64,000 nt of DNA, taken from Bimastos eiseni. Its lineage: Eukaryota > Annelida > Clitellata > Crassiclitellata > Lumbricidae. Under the pieces are notes generated by a model. That model was not told where the DNA came from, ran no database searches, and saw nothing but the letters and a program-made list of their open reading frames with translations. Below, piece after piece: positions 27,208 to 40,420 of this stretch. The position numbers and the translations under genes are program-made. The stretch lies in NCBI GenBank assembly GCA_959347315.1, contig OY365806.1, positions 22,334,900 to 22,398,899 of the forward strand, read 5' to 3'. Position 1 is the first letter of the stretch. Each line of letters begins with the position of its first letter.

Positions 27208-30200
27208 CTGTAGGATATAAACAACACCGCAATCAAAAATGCTGCCAACGATTGTTACTTAACATTATTGATGCAGTTAAAACAGAGAAATGTGGTGCAA
27301 TCAACGTTGAGTGACTGCGATCCATGTGCACCCGCAATTCTTTTAATGGCAAATCTTTGTTTACTGCGCATTGCATTGATTTCCGATGAAATTTTTATTC
27401 TAAATAACATTTAACATGATCATTTAGACTATGGCAACAAGTGTCTCTGATTAGTGTTTCTTGAAGTGGCACTATATAAATCTCTAATCATAATTAACAA
27501 ATTTACAATGCCTACATTTGAACCCAGTCATAACTTAAAAATGAAATGTTGACTACATGTTGACTACTATCTTAATGAAACAAACGACAATGACATTCAA
27601 AACAAACTATGAAAACTGTAATAAACCCAACGCTCCAAAGTTTTGAATCTCAACTGCTTGTGAAACACCAACACTTCAGTTACAAGTACTTACAACTTGG
27701 ACAGCAATGTTAAAAACAGGTTACATGAGTTTAATCTTACAATTTTTGCTCCTGTGAAAGGGTGTAAATATGAGAGCTGAGGACCAAGAGACAAAAGCCA
27801 CAACCTCTGGCTATGACTACGAAAACACATCCAACCATCATGTGATTCTGTAATTATGAGCTGCACATTGCATATCTGCAGGCATCTAGCATCTAAACCT
27901 CTAACTTAATATTGTAAGGTTATATGTAACTTGCCATTTAGTTACAGTGTTTCATTAAGACTTAGTGTCTGAACAGCATCCTACAGATGATATTGGAACA
28001 GGTAATTACACAGTGATTGTTTGAATTTAATGATGGGACATTTTCTAGACAAGTGTGAAATGAGGGAAGGTGTCAACTAGCCTAATAAACCCACGGTTGA
28101 CATAACCCCTGGTAGTCACTGGCCAAAAAAGACAGTCAGGATGAGTACCCAACAGTTGAACAACATCCTATGACTTCAAAGCCAGTGACATTAATGGGAA
28201 AGCTTTTACATTTCTCATCGTAGTAGTGGAACAGCAATCTATGAATGAAGTAACTCGATTTACAAACGGTTATATTCTCCCCATCTGGATGTATCGAGCA
28301 AGTTTTATAGTGGCATTGCTTAGGCATATCATGGTGTCAGTTTAAACACACTCTTGGATTCAGAGGTCACTGCAATGGCCTATGCCAAGAGGCGGAATGT
28401 GATTTATAGATCTAAACCAAAATACTCACAAATTTCGGAACAATAACAAGACTAGCCTACTGTCATCGAATCAACATAGTTGGTTGTGATCATTAAGGGA
28501 ACTGTTTTTAACTGATCACATGTGAAGCCACACAGGCAACCTGTACAGGTCTGCTGAATCCTCAAAGTTTCCACCACTACTTTTACTTTAATAGTTCACT
28601 TTTAATGTAAAATAGCGGGTAAATTAGCATGTTCTACCTTGGACAGAACTGTCGGTGACGTAATCTTTCTTCACATCCAGCGTTTCTTTCCTAAAATCGG
28701 CCGCATCCGTATGAAACCCGTAGACGAGGACCAGCGGAGCGAAAAAATGGCGGAACTACTAACATACAGGTAGCACCACAGATCGGTTCAGAGACCTCAC
28801 GAATCGATATCCTTTTGCAGACTATCCGCTAAGTTTCGAAACAGTAGTTTTGTTAAATTTAACCGAAATCTGCCTCAACACACCTTCTAGTCATAACAGG
28901 ATAAACTATACACCTGGTCCACGCACACCTGGTTGTTTTCGGGCAGGTAAACTATAATGAGTACAACACAAAGGCATACGTACGCTACGTTGAGTAGGGT
29001 CTACCCTCGGTGTCGCTGATCATACAGGTACACGGACGGAAATCCGTCGTGCACTGACCGTCGAACACAGCCAATCACTTTCACTCGTAGATAAGAATGA
29101 CAAAGTCCAATCGTCGTTAAATGTTGACTGTAAGACTGATCGCCCGAAAGCAAGTTGATGTCTTGACTCTTGAGCGTGTCACGGTGTCACTGCCATGCAT
29201 ATTACTATTAGGCCTAATGGCAGTCTGGCACATGCATAGGACCAGCATAGGACTGTGCGATCGTATAATAGAATTGATACGATCATTTTTATAAGTTTTC
29301 TGTTTATAGTATTTTACAGTTTAGCATTGAAATTCTAGTGCAATATAACTGTAGCGTACTAATAACGTGATAGGCCTACGGTCATAGGCGGAGACTTGGT
29401 CCTTGCCGGGCTTGGGGGGATAGATAACTGATAAATAAATAGGCTTTCGAGGGACAGGTCTGAAAATATTCAATTCCCAAACAGAAATGTAGCAAAGACG
29501 GATGAAGAGTAGAAAACAGAAGAATTTTTTATATTTAGGAAATGTTGGGGCCCTTGGGGGTATAATCGGCTCCACCTGAAATTTCGGATGGGACCTGTCG
29601 CCTGTGTATAGAAGTTGTATATTACTAGAATAATGTGATGACGACAGAACTAGATGGCCTTTTTGGCCAATCTATGTAACAAGTTTTTGGTTTAGGCCTA
29701 TGCGCTTGGCAAGGTATTTTGTCTCCAATTCCTTTTGAATAAATACAGCTTTTGTAGGCTTATCTATAGCCAGCGACGATTCTGCTAGTTTGAGGTGGGC
29801 CTACTTGCATTGTCAGCTGGGTTGTGCTGGGGAGGGTGTCAATCCTTAGCGATCACTATGTGAATGAATAGTTCCGACTGGTTCGTTTGTGAAGCTGAAT
29901 CGAAATTTTAATCCATTATGAGCTCAATTGCCAACGGCTAACAGAAGGCACTGCTTGAATCTTTTTTCAAAGACTGTCTCTGATGCTACACTGATAGGAT
30001 ACCAACTGATATATCTTTCAGAGTTTACTAAACCAACATGCCCACGCGGGGCTCATATCTGATCTATAGGTCCTATATAAATCCTAAACAGGCAATAATA
30101 ATTTTGATTTTTATAGAATCGGTTGCCCAGCAAATGTTTGAATCCTTAGTTCTGTTGCACACAATAGCAAAAAACATTGGAGAAACTTGACGAAGATTGT

Positions 30201-30312
30201 TAACCCGTCTGATTAGACTTCGCAGCAGGGCTAACAACGAACATCAACAGCCATATATAGGCCTATATGTGATTTGGCGGAGGCCTCATATCTTGGTTAT
30301 TATAGGCATAAG
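27208..30312. other. Intergenic/upstream region of the TMEM200-like gene
   Basis: No protein-coding gene supported. 28620-28800 is CpG-richer and looks like a promoter. On the minus strand it offers a 5' UTR exon ending at 28638 (CCAAG|gtagaa). On the plus strand there is an isolated start ATGGCGGAACTACTAACATA at 28747 with a donor CAG|gtagca at 28769/28770, but no following exon was found. 29390-29580 has imperfect inverted ends (ggcggagac / ggctccacc) and may be an old transposon. Confidence 0.4.
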
Positions 30313-33215
30313 CAGTGGTGTAGTCCTAAGAAATGAAGTGGGGGAACGCCTGGAAATTGAAGTAGCAACTGTAGCATAAAGTGCAATCTTGCAAGAATTT
30401 TGCATAGTGTGAGCGCTGCTATTTTTGAAACTGTTGAATGTATAAAAATAACCAAAAAATTAATAAATGTAATTATGTAAATTTATACATAGAAATTTGT
30501 TATTTGTAACATATTGTATTCAAGTATTCAAACAGTTTCCATACCTGTACAGATAGTACAGGCTTAATGCTAAAATACAGTGACTGTCATCAGTCTGTCA
30601 GTGAGTCAGTAACTACAGTCAGAGGAATTGCCACAGTGGATCTTCAGTCTTGTCTTCTGATGGATTCAGTGAAGCCACTCTTGTTTGTGTATCCATCGCA
30701 GACCGATGTTTCCGCAGTCACGTTTTTGCGTGCCTGGTTGGATTCCAGGACCTCAGTGGCGGACCATGCAACTTGATAAACATCAACGACGACACGTGAG
30801 AGACAAGAAGCTTACTGCGTGTGTCACTGACAATGATGTTCCTGTGGCTGAAGCCTCGTTCACATTCAGCTGTGCTGCGCGGAATAATACGCGTACAGTT
30901 CACCAGAGGCTTTAAGTCAGCAGGCATTCTCCGGCCACCGTCATCAACATAATCGCGGAATGCATTCACTGTTAAGACACGCGGCAAAGAGACTCTTGTG
31001 CACAGTTCTGTAACTTCGTCTTCACCAAAGCCAGAGGGTATCTCCGAAGGCCATGTTGTTTCATCTAGCACACAAACTGTCGCATTAAGTCTTCGTACTG
31101 CTGCTTACATGTGTTCGATTTCTTGTCAATCTCATTGCTTACTTGTGACGACTGTGTTGTAAACAAACTTGCTTGCATATTGTTCACCAGACTGGTAAAA
31201 AACTGTTTGTGATTTATGGTGAGTAACTTGTTATTTTTGGCAAGAGTTATACCACGAAATATTAAATTTTCGGCAGCGTCCATTGCCTCTCGAGTCTTAA
31301 TGCCACGTTTCTCTCTCATCGTTTCCAAAACTCTAATGCTGCGATGAATCAGCTTGTCAGCATATAATACTCACGTTCCACGTTCCTGCAGCAGAAGCGA
31401 TTAACTCGACAGCTCATGTAATGCGTCATGCATAAGCCCGAGGTCGACAACAAATTCTGGGGATCGAATACGTTTCAACAGTCCAAGAAATGATGCTCGA
31501 TCTTGAGAATTTCAGTGTGTGTCACAGGAAGCATTCTCAAAATGCATGCACAACGACTGGTAATTCTTCCATACAGCTGGCACAGTTCGATAAGAGCTCG
31601 AGACCCATCGCACGCCAAAAATTCTTCCAATTTTCCTCAGTTGTTGACCAATTTCGTCAGCACAACCGTCAAGTTCGTGTTGATGTTTTGGCGAACGGCT
31701 ATAAATTGAATACAGTTTATCAAAAAACGCTTGTAAGTGATTTATTACTGTAACTTCCTTGATAGCATTTGACACCGCTAGTTCTAACCCATGATTCAAG
31801 CAGTGCCAGACTATAACAATAGGATATTTATCCACAATCATACTAGCGACGCCAGACTTTCTGCCGAGCATAACACTGGCACCATCACTTGCGAATGCAA
31901 CGAAATGATTTCTCAGGTAATCGTCGTCAAATCCATGAAAAGCAAGACATCTGAGAAGAGACTCAAATATTGTCATGGCACATTGGTCTTCCAGTTCAAT
32001 TAAGTCAAGAAACATAAAGTGAGGTTCCCCACTCATAGTCCACTGACATTTCAAATACACAATCAGTGTAGTCTTATTACTGAGAGTGGTTGATTCATCA
32101 ATCAGTATGGATATATTGCCTTCCACCCTTTGTATTTGGTCACACGCACATTTGCGCATATCTCTCGCGATGTGATCTACCATGTTTGTGGCTGTAAACC
32201 GTGAACGTAAACCAATTCCAAGATGAACCCCATTCACTTTCTGTAATTCTAAGAGATGCGGATGATCTGAGAATGGTCTGTCTTCCTTTGCCAGAAAATA
32301 AGCGGTTCGCAAAACTTTCTCTATTTTTGCAATGTCTGCCTCGTTCATTGTATCCACCTGTTTCTCAATTGTTTGCTTCTCAGCCGTTGAACAAATCTTG
32401 GATGCGGTAATATGTGACATGGATTCTTTGTGCCTGCTAATTTTCTTTCGCAGTGATGTTAGCTTTGACTGCAAGCTATCACCATAGTATGACACAGTAT
32501 ACTCCTTCCATTCCACTGCAATAGAAACCCCTTGCTGCGTGTGGATAGACAGAGCCACTTTTTTACATATCTTGCATCCAAGTTTTCCATCACGGCAGTC
32601 CAACCAAGGATAATCCTTCTTTTTTTGAGCCCACTGGTCGGTAGTCCAGACATCTGGGAAAGCATTCTCTGTAGTTGGCGTTGAATCAGTTAATGTAACA
32701 AAAGGTTCAAGAGAATCAAAATGTTTGGTTACTTTGGTTTCCAGTGCCACGGCTGTAGACTGCTGATCGGTAGATTGTTCGGTGAGAACAGATGGTGACT
32801 GTGCCTTTGACTTCTTGCTGAAGAAGCTGTAAGTTTACTTTCCTGTGGCAGCTGTTTCCGCTTCATATTAGGCTTACAAATATTTTTCTCAATTATTAAT
32901 TTATTGTTGTTACTTGTTAACTTGTTATAATTATTACAGTACTACTGTACTATTTTTATTTATTATTAGCTTTTATTTACAAAATTACAGCAGACAGACG
33001 CTGAGACGCCATTTACATAGAATATTTCGTATAAAGCCAACACAGATATAAATATATCTGCAAAAGACTCCAGTAAGTAAGCAGTTGAAACTGTGAGTCT
33101 TCTTTGTTCATTTATTTCAGCAAAAATGCTGCAAAATAGTGAGGGATCGCGTTCCCTCCCTGGAAAAAAGTGCGGGAACGGCGTTCCTCTGCGTTCCCGC
33201 CCCACTACACTACTG
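30313..33215 (-). mobile_element. Full-length hAT DNA transposon with perfect 8-bp target duplication
   Basis: Termini CAGTGGTGTAG (30313) and CTACACTACTG (ending 33215) are inverted, followed inside by GC-rich subterminal repeats containing GGAACGCC/GGCGTTCC. The octamer GGCATAAG flanks both sides (30305-30312 and 33216-33223) without mismatch. The 2903-bp element encodes, on its minus strand, a transposase now broken by stops and frameshifts. It lies between the TMEM200-like gene and LSM12. Confidence 0.95.
30718..32862 (-). pseudogene. Decayed hAT transposase (KIAA1586-like type)
   Basis: The longest intact piece, 32750-31512 (412 codons), carries a CxxC zinc-finger-like segment (GKLGCKICKK ... 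HKESMSHI), then ILIDESTTLSN (first catalytic Asp region) and FASDGASVMLGRKSG (second). The same frame resumes at 31328-31065 after several in-frame stops. The C-terminal dimerisation part, with STAECERGFS (catalytic Glu) and SDTRSKLL, lies in another frame at 31071-30718. The likely N-terminus near 32862 (MKRKQLPQESKL) is also out of frame with the main block. At least two frameshifts and several stops therefore separate it from a working enzyme. Zinc-finger hAT transposases of this style include the ancestor of human KIAA1586. Confidence 0.9.
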
Positions 33216-33818
33216 GGCATAAGGATTCGAATTATTGTAGTTGTACACATTATCACAAACCTTACTTTGATGGGATTGCCAATTAAATCACATGAAATCA
33301 GCTTAGAAATCGTACTTTGGGTTGACATGGAAGTTAAAACTGAGGCAAAAACATTGAAAACAGACAGAACACATTCAGGCTGATATTTGGGAGGTTGACT
33401 GGACAACAGCTTTGTTCTGGTTTGCCTTTAACATATGCAGTAGACACTGGCTCTAGAAATAATTAACAACGATAACCAATTCGCTGTTATCTGAATGTTA
33501 GAATCGTCACAGTTAATTTCAATTATAACAAGGGAGCCCCATGAGGATTATAAAATAATACACCTCAATAAAATGTTATCTTGCAAAATATGGCCTCATT
33601 AAAATTGTTAACCAATTTGCAGAGCTTTAAGCCAAATATGATCTTAACAATGACCAAAAAACAATTTCCTGGCAAGAAAATATGAAAACAGTCAGACAAG
33701 TGCAAAGCTTCACAGGACGACAATAGGAATTTGTCTACGAAGTTGAATGCTCTCAATCTGTCTCCAGCGATGTTTTTCCTAAGTCAGACGAGTCAGGTTA
33801 TACCTAAATATTATGAGC

Positions 33819-36800
33819 TCAAACTGTTGGTGCAGCCGACGTCCCATTTTCTTTGTGAAATTTTTCAATCTAGACATTAACACAAAATATGATTGAAATT
33901 AGAAACACTGACAATCACTATTAAATGTGCTGCAACTGCAAACTCCAACAGATGGAAAATGATGACTTCAACAAAGATTGAAAATGATGACTTCCACATA
34001 GATGGAAAACTAATGGCTTCCACAAATGTGTACAATGGTGAAAAGACAAGTGGGAAGTTTGAAGTAGCAAAATCCGCAACAGTCAGACCAAATTTCTACT
34101 CACCATCATCACTTACTGTCTACAATGCATTCAAAACCAATTCACTTAATGACAAGCGCTTACTAAAAGTTACTGAGAAACTATTGCACTTGAACATTGT
34201 ATATTGGAACTTCAGAAGAGCAACAAAAAAGATTGATTGATTGGTTCTCTAGAAGAAAAGTTTTTGTGATTTAACATCAATGGCAACAAATACTAACAAT
34301 GTGTCATCCTTGTGCATTCTGATAGGCAACTTTTAGTTTGTCACCTTTATCAGAAGTTCAGAATTTCTCAGTTACTATCGCACTATGGGACTCCAAGAAT
34401 CAACGAAACTTGATATAGCGCCCCCTCAAGAAATCTACTCAGAGACGTGCTCTCTGCGCTGACCAACATGATGTTAAACGTGATTAGGACTATTTACATT
34501 AAAAATTACAAATGAGATGCTAGTTTGTAAAAACTAAAGATTCAAAAGATAGTAAAAGTAAACAAAAAGATATTGCATAAACAACATTAAAAAAGTAAAT
34601 TGATATTTCAAATCAAAACTGGGTGTGTTCGTGAATCTTTATTAGACAAGACATCAATAAATAATGTAAATACATAATTATGCGTTTTGCTTTACTGCAA
34701 AAGTGGCAATTGGGGCCTACGCATTCAAGAGTACCTAGGGACCATGATGACCGTAAAACGGCCCTGTGCCACAGCGCATTTAATACCCAGGTATTTGCAT
34801 TAGAACCACATTAGGGCAATAAACGGCTTTAACCACTTATTGACTGGTACTTACAGTCTGCTGAACAATCTCCAAAACTTTGCTATTCGGTCCTCTGCAG
34901 TTTTCCCGTTGATATGGAGGTGAAACGGTTACTTCACCCATAACTATAATGTCCTTGTCATTCCATTCACTTTCTGGATATCTAAAAACAAAATCACCAT
35001 GGAATATATCCTCAAATGCTTATGACAGTCACTGCAAATCAATGTAATGCATATCCCCAGACCTGATAAACTTGTAATGTAACAACTTCATAGACACCTA
35101 TTCACACAAAAGCAAATAGATTTACTTTTAGAGTTGGAACTCAACATACACCAAACTTTACATAACTTCTGATTTGATATATTTTTAATTTACGAATGTC
35201 ATCTATCATGATAACAAGTAGAATAAAGACCAAATACGTTGTGTCACAAACATCTATCCATTACCCAATGACTAATTGTAAAACTAAATACATTGGCAAC
35301 AAAGACAACCTTAACTAAAATGGACGGTGACTGGACAAAATGGTAGCGCACAAAATGGTATGGGGACAAAATGGTATTCAATTTAAACAAACAAACAAAC
35401 AAATTGTTTTTATTGACCTCAGCATTTACATTATGACAAAGTTGATAATAAATTGATATGACATGTAAGGTTCAACAGGGAGGAAAAGACCCGAGAACGA
35501 CCGAGGTCCTGTAGGGGGGCCACCCACATATCAAGAGGCAAAAGTTGTGATGGTCAGAGGTCGACACTTAAATAATACTAAGAAGGAAAAAAAACGCAGC
35601 TCAATTAATTATTAGCTATAAACAGCATTGTTCGAGTTGAATTTACACGTTTGCTATGCCTCCCTTTACAATCTTCATGTTAATGATGATTATGTTGATA
35701 ATGATCTTGGTTCAGAGTCATACACAGATCAGTGTTATGCAGTATGTATTTAATCCAACGAAGTCAAAGTAATATGCTCACGGATTTTTATTTTAAATAT
35801 ACAAAAATTTCCATGTAAGCATGCATCCATTCTAGCAGTTTTCTTGATATCCAGCTTCTTTTAAAATAGGAATCTTTTATTCGATCCAGTTTCCATTTCA
35901 GCATAATTCTTTTCGTAAATTAAGCATCTTCTTCAGGCGATCTCTTTTCAAGGAATACAGATAACAGCTTCCAAATAAGCATAATTCTTTGGACCAATCC
36001 AGCTTCTAATTAGGCATAACTTTTAACATTCATCTCGTTAAAGCAGAATTCTCTAATCGAACCCTCTACCATTCAAGTATAACTTTTCGTTGATACAGCT
36101 TTGCCTTATAAGCATGATTCTTCTAAACTATCCAACTTCTAACTGAACATCGTTTTCTCATCGATCCTGCTTCTGATCTGAAGAGCAATCAGTTTCATCA
36201 ATCCCCTTATAAACAAACATGATTCATTTCATCAATCCAGCTGCTGATTAAACAAGATTCTTTCAATTAGTCAAGCATCGATGTTAGCAAGGATTCCTAT
36301 CATCAGTCCTATTTCAGATTATACATAATTCTTTTCATCAGTCCAGCTTCTGCTTAAACAAGACTCTATTAATTAATCCAGCCTAAATTTATGCAAGGAT
36401 TCTGTTCATCAGTTCAGTTTCTATTTCAAATTTAGACAAGATGAAAATTGCAAGAAAAATGACTTTGCCAACCTAAACTATGGTTTACCAAAGTTTGTTA
36501 TATGCATATCAAACATAGTCTGATATATATATACATATTTTCCCTGACATTCCACTCCCTGGACATATGTTATATATAACATTAATCATACATACTTAAT
36601 TAATATGGCTAATATGATACACAACTTATATATGTGTGTGCTTAGTCAGTGATCAATCGGGGGAAATGTCTTAGGGAAAATGTATGGGGAGTGGAAATAT
36701 GTCCTAGACCCCTTAAATCTCTACCATTTTATCCGTAAGCCTACTATTTTGTAAAATACCATTTTGCCCATACCATTTTATCCACACCATTTTGTCCATA

Positions 36801-38971
36801 TACCATTTTGTCCATACCATTCTGCTTGCTACCATTTTGTCCGTAACATTTTGTTTGCTACCATCTTGTCCATACCATTTTGTCCTCTACCATTTTGTCC
36901 TAGAACCAAAATGGACTAATGTAAAAAAATCTTAAAAAAAGAAACTTACACGCGACTTATTTGGGACATCAGGCTCTGTGCTGTTTCTGTTACTCCATCT
37001 CCCATGTATCTTGCTTCAGTCATTTTTTTATCAATGTTTTTCCTTTTGCGAACTTCCAACTGTTAAAGCAGAATTACATGTTATTCTCATTCACTAAATA
37101 TAAGCTGTTTAGTGTCTATTCATAAACAGTATGGTAGAGGAAATATGTCAACATTCTTACAGTGTAACAGAAAATATAGCACTTGACAAAGTTTCAAAGC
37201 TACTGAGGTAGTTAAATTTATCTTTGTGTATGGCCGAAAAAGCTAATAGAAACTGGAAAGTTTTGTACAAAATGTTTATTCTACATCGAAGTTTAATCAA
37301 AAACTTGAGTTCTATTCTGTATTAGCCCAAAACAGGGCGCCGTAACAAAAGCACACAGGACAAAACCATGCCAACAAAAGCACGCCAAAAAACCGGACAA
37401 ATGGTTCGCATCGTTATATAAATAATACACAACATTTGTTAGTGGTCAATAATGTACCGCATAATTCGATAGTTATATGGCTTCTACAACAGATAGATGT
37501 GAATGAAATTATAATTAACACACAGTTATAGTTGTTTTGAAAAGAAGACTTAAGGAGATTTATTTGCATATCAGAAACTAACTTCCTTTGTTTTATAGAG
37601 TCATGCAGAGAGTGCAGAGGTGTTCCGCTTCACATTTTCTTGTATGTATAGTTGTACACATGGATAAACTTTTACAAGCTTTGTAAAAATAGTCATGGAG
37701 AGAATGACATAGCAGAAGCATCGTATTTTGTTTGATGGCTACAGATTCCGAAGAGATGTGCACAGAGCAACTGTGCTGGGCGCATTAACATATATATACA
37801 GTGAAGGTGATGGTGTGGTCATTGTGTCTGACCACAGTCATGCATCAGATCCCAAGGAAAATGAGGCAAAAATATTGTGTTGGAAATTCGTCGAAGAGCT
37901 GTGACAACTGTGGAGAAGCCTTCACAGATCATTCAGCAAAAACAAGTATGAGCTGCACACTTATATTGGCACGCTAAATTGTAATTTCGAGTATTTGCCC
38001 TACGCGCAATTGTCGGGTCATCTCAAAAAAGGCATATTGAAATGTATAATTCTTCTAATTTCGTAAAGCACCAGTGACAGATAGGCCTGTCACTTTTGAA
38101 CACTGCAACTAGTACTTTTAAAAGTTTCTATTCTTCAGTACATCTTCAATATTTTTTCCTTAGCTTATTCAGTCAAAGTGATAAATTATCAAAGCACCAT
38201 TAATGGACAGGCCTGCCATTTTTTAGACATGCAAATCTGTAAAGGATTTAGGACAAAACAGCTGGATACAGGAAATGCAAAGGATGTCATCATATCATAT
38301 TATACTCATCAGTTAAGACCCTCCCAAGCAAGAAATCACAACTCATCATATTAATGCTGACATAAGATGTGCTACATGTTTGCAACAGGATCACAAACCA
38401 AGACAATGACAAATGCTTATAGTTGTGGAAGAAAACCCCTAGGTAGAAGCTGCAGCTGAAGACGATATGTAAACTAATTTATATTCTGGTTAGTTAGCAT
38501 CAAGACTGACAATCATAACTAAGCACATTCTGCAAGAACTAAGATTTTACACAATCCTACAAAAGTTGTTCTTAAGATTCTAAAGCACTCTAACTAAAAC
38601 TAGACTTGAATGTATACCCCACTTTGTCAGAAGATAAATATTTAAAAAATTGAAACAATCAAGAAGCAAAGCATTTAATAATTATTGTATAAAAGCAAAT
38701 ATTTGTACGTACAGCATCAAAATTAATGTTTGCCAGATGCTTTGGGGGTCCAGTTGCCTCCTGAACAACATTAAATGATGCATGATCCATGTTCAGGATC
38801 TTCACATCACACGTTTTCATTTGCTCCACCAGACTCTCTTCCACAATTGTTAAAGAATATGTGACTTAATTCTACATGAATTCAACAATTTCACTGGCAT
38901 CAGCTTTACAAATTGCCAAAATTAAAGGCAGACTTTAGCTGTGTGAGTCCATTGCCAATTTACAACAAGTC

Positions 38972-39044
<73 letters not shown>

Positions 39045-40420
39045 ACCATACACATTATTCAGACTTTCAAGTATTTTTTTTTAGTGTAAGACAAATGCCC
39101 ACTCATAAAAATAATACTTCTTTCCCACTGATTGCATATCACACTGTTACCAATGCCAGAGTCTTAACAACAGAGTTCCCATAAAACCCTTAGCTTGGAT
39201 CACAAGTTAACTCGAGCTGCATAATACGTTCTTACAGCGCGGAACTGACGTTAACTCGGGTAAGGATAATATGCACTATCTACTAGGCATGGAGCTCGTT
39301 TAAACTCAGGATAACGTCAGAGGGTTTGGCTTCTGTGCAGAGAGAGGCAAAGCACATGTTGGAGCACCTCTGCAACAACCCTGTAGGCCTAGTAACCATA
39401 TAGCTGGTCTCTAGCAGCCTGTGCCTTGTTGCATCAACACTGGCAGCTGCTAGCTGGCATCACATTACAAGTCTTACTAGGTGCTGTAAAGTTTGCTGAA
39501 ACTGGAATGGAAAAACCCATGCAACAAGGCAATACACTATTGTACAGAATTGAAATTCTTGAAATTTGATATCACCTTTCTTCAAACATCTTTTGCTCAG
39601 AAGTGCACATGCCTCGACGGCACAATTGCAGTTGTACTGCAGAGCAATTGTGCGCGAAGGACTTGCTTAAGGTCCCTACACAATGACTGACGCCCCAGAC
39701 TAGGGTCAAACCCGCTCACTCAGCGCACACCGAGTGCTACGGGCCGATCGCTCTAACCGATCAGCCACCGTGTCACACTGCGTCATCAGAATGTGATGTT
39801 ATACTGTGTCCTGTCCCATGCTTTCAAATCCACCACACTAAGTTCAACTATTAACATATGTTTACAATCATTATAAGTTCTTGTCATCTGTGATTCTGGT
39901 ATGATATATGATGTGTCATGGTGAATGATGGTCAAACGATGCCAAACTTCACAAGAATGAGCAAACACATTCTCTATTGCATGTTTGAAGAAAATGTGTA
40001 GAAACGTATTTTTCGAGTAAAACCCCAAAACGTTGAATCCCAGAAATCATTGGGTACCACATTTTTGGGGTAAAATCTTAAAGGATTGACTCCAGAATAA
40101 TTATAACATCACCATACCAATAGCCTGAAAAAAATCTTGAAAACTAATTCCACACTAGTATAGAGTTAAGCAGAATTTAATTCCACGGTAATTGGTTAAT
40201 GATAGGTTCCACTCGTGTTAACTAAACTTCTGGCGCTACATAAACTAATAAACTGTTAAAAAATGTAAAGGATCTGAGCGGCAGAAAAGATACTGATAAC
40301 GACGAGCCGACACTGGATGTCAAAGGCCAAAACTTCTCCTTCAAATGACTCTCCAAACTTGTCGGTGCCAGAAACCATGGCTCCGACGCTAACTTTCTCC
40401 CAATCAGCCATATTCCTCAT
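33819..40420 (-). CDS. LSM12: LSM12 homologue, complete
   Basis: Five coding exons: 40420-40294, 38837-38713, 37059-36950, 34981-34855 and 33869-33819 (TGA 33819-33821). All introns are GT-AG with consistent phases; total 540 nt, 179 residues (human 195). The N-terminal LSm-like half reads VSVGAMVSGTDKFGESFEGE, VLAFDIQCRLVVI and VKILNMDHASFNVV. The linker has KNIDKKMTEARYMGDG. The C-terminal anticodon-binding-type domain has the diagnostic DKDIIVMGEVTVSPPYQREN followed by CRGPNS and VLEIVQQTIEKFHKE. LSM12 is a cytosolic RNA-associated protein that works with ataxin-2 and is reported as an NAADP receptor for two-pore channels. A second Met lies three codons in. It is transcribed away from HSPD1, with 2.4 kb between the start codons. 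Confidence 0.93.
33951..34026. repeat. Three tandem units of about 25 bp in the last LSM12 intron
   Basis: Units start at 33951, 33976 and 34001, each of the form GAT(T/G)GAAAATGATGACTTCC followed by ACAAA or ACATA. They make a plus-strand frame across 33893-34240 look protein-like, but that frame lies within an intron of the opposite-strand gene and matches no family I know. Confidence 0.75.
35326..36907. mobile_element. 1582-bp non-autonomous DNA transposon with 9-bp target duplication and repeat-array termini
   Basis: The left terminus GGTGACTGGACAAAATGGTA and right terminus (revcomp) GGTTCTAGGACAAAATGGTA are inverted. Both sides carry the identical nonamer AAAATGGAC (35317-35325 and 36908-36916). 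Inside the right end, 36720-36900 holds about a dozen copies of TACCATTTTGTCC in variable spacing; the left end has two or three inverted copies. The centre (about 35830-36430) is a degenerate tandem of roughly 35-40 bp units like CATAATTCTTTTCATCAGTC plus CAGCTTCT. No transposase frame exists. Nine-base duplications and GG ends point to the Mutator or Merlin superfamilies. It sits in LSM12 intron 3. Confidence 0.85.
38972..39041. repeat. (TA)n microsatellite
   Basis: An almost pure TA dinucleotide run of about 70 bp in LSM12 intron 1. Tyr/Ile frames across it are artefacts. Confidence 0.97.
39609..39775 (-). mobile_element. tRNA-derived SINE, copy 1 (minus orientation)
   Basis: Read on the minus strand, it has an A-box-like TGGCTGATCGG (39767-39757) and a B-box-like GGGTTTGACCC (39713-39703) at tRNA-like spacing. 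Then follows a body containing aagtccttcgcgcacaattg and ctgcagtacaactgcaattg. The body matches the second copy at 41206-41290. An RNA polymerase III SINE in LSM12 intron 1 is the simplest reading. Confidence 0.75.

Noticed and set aside
31490..32410. Plus-strand frames in 31490-32410
   Set aside because: They are antisense shadows of the hAT transposase.
36720..36905. Short regularly repeated 13-mers, first glance like a CRISPR array
   Set aside because: Eukaryotic intron, variable and very short spacers, repeats tied to the inverted ends of a transposon, no cas genes.
38972..39184. Tyr-Ile repeat protein
   Set aside because: It is a translation of the (TA)n microsatellite.
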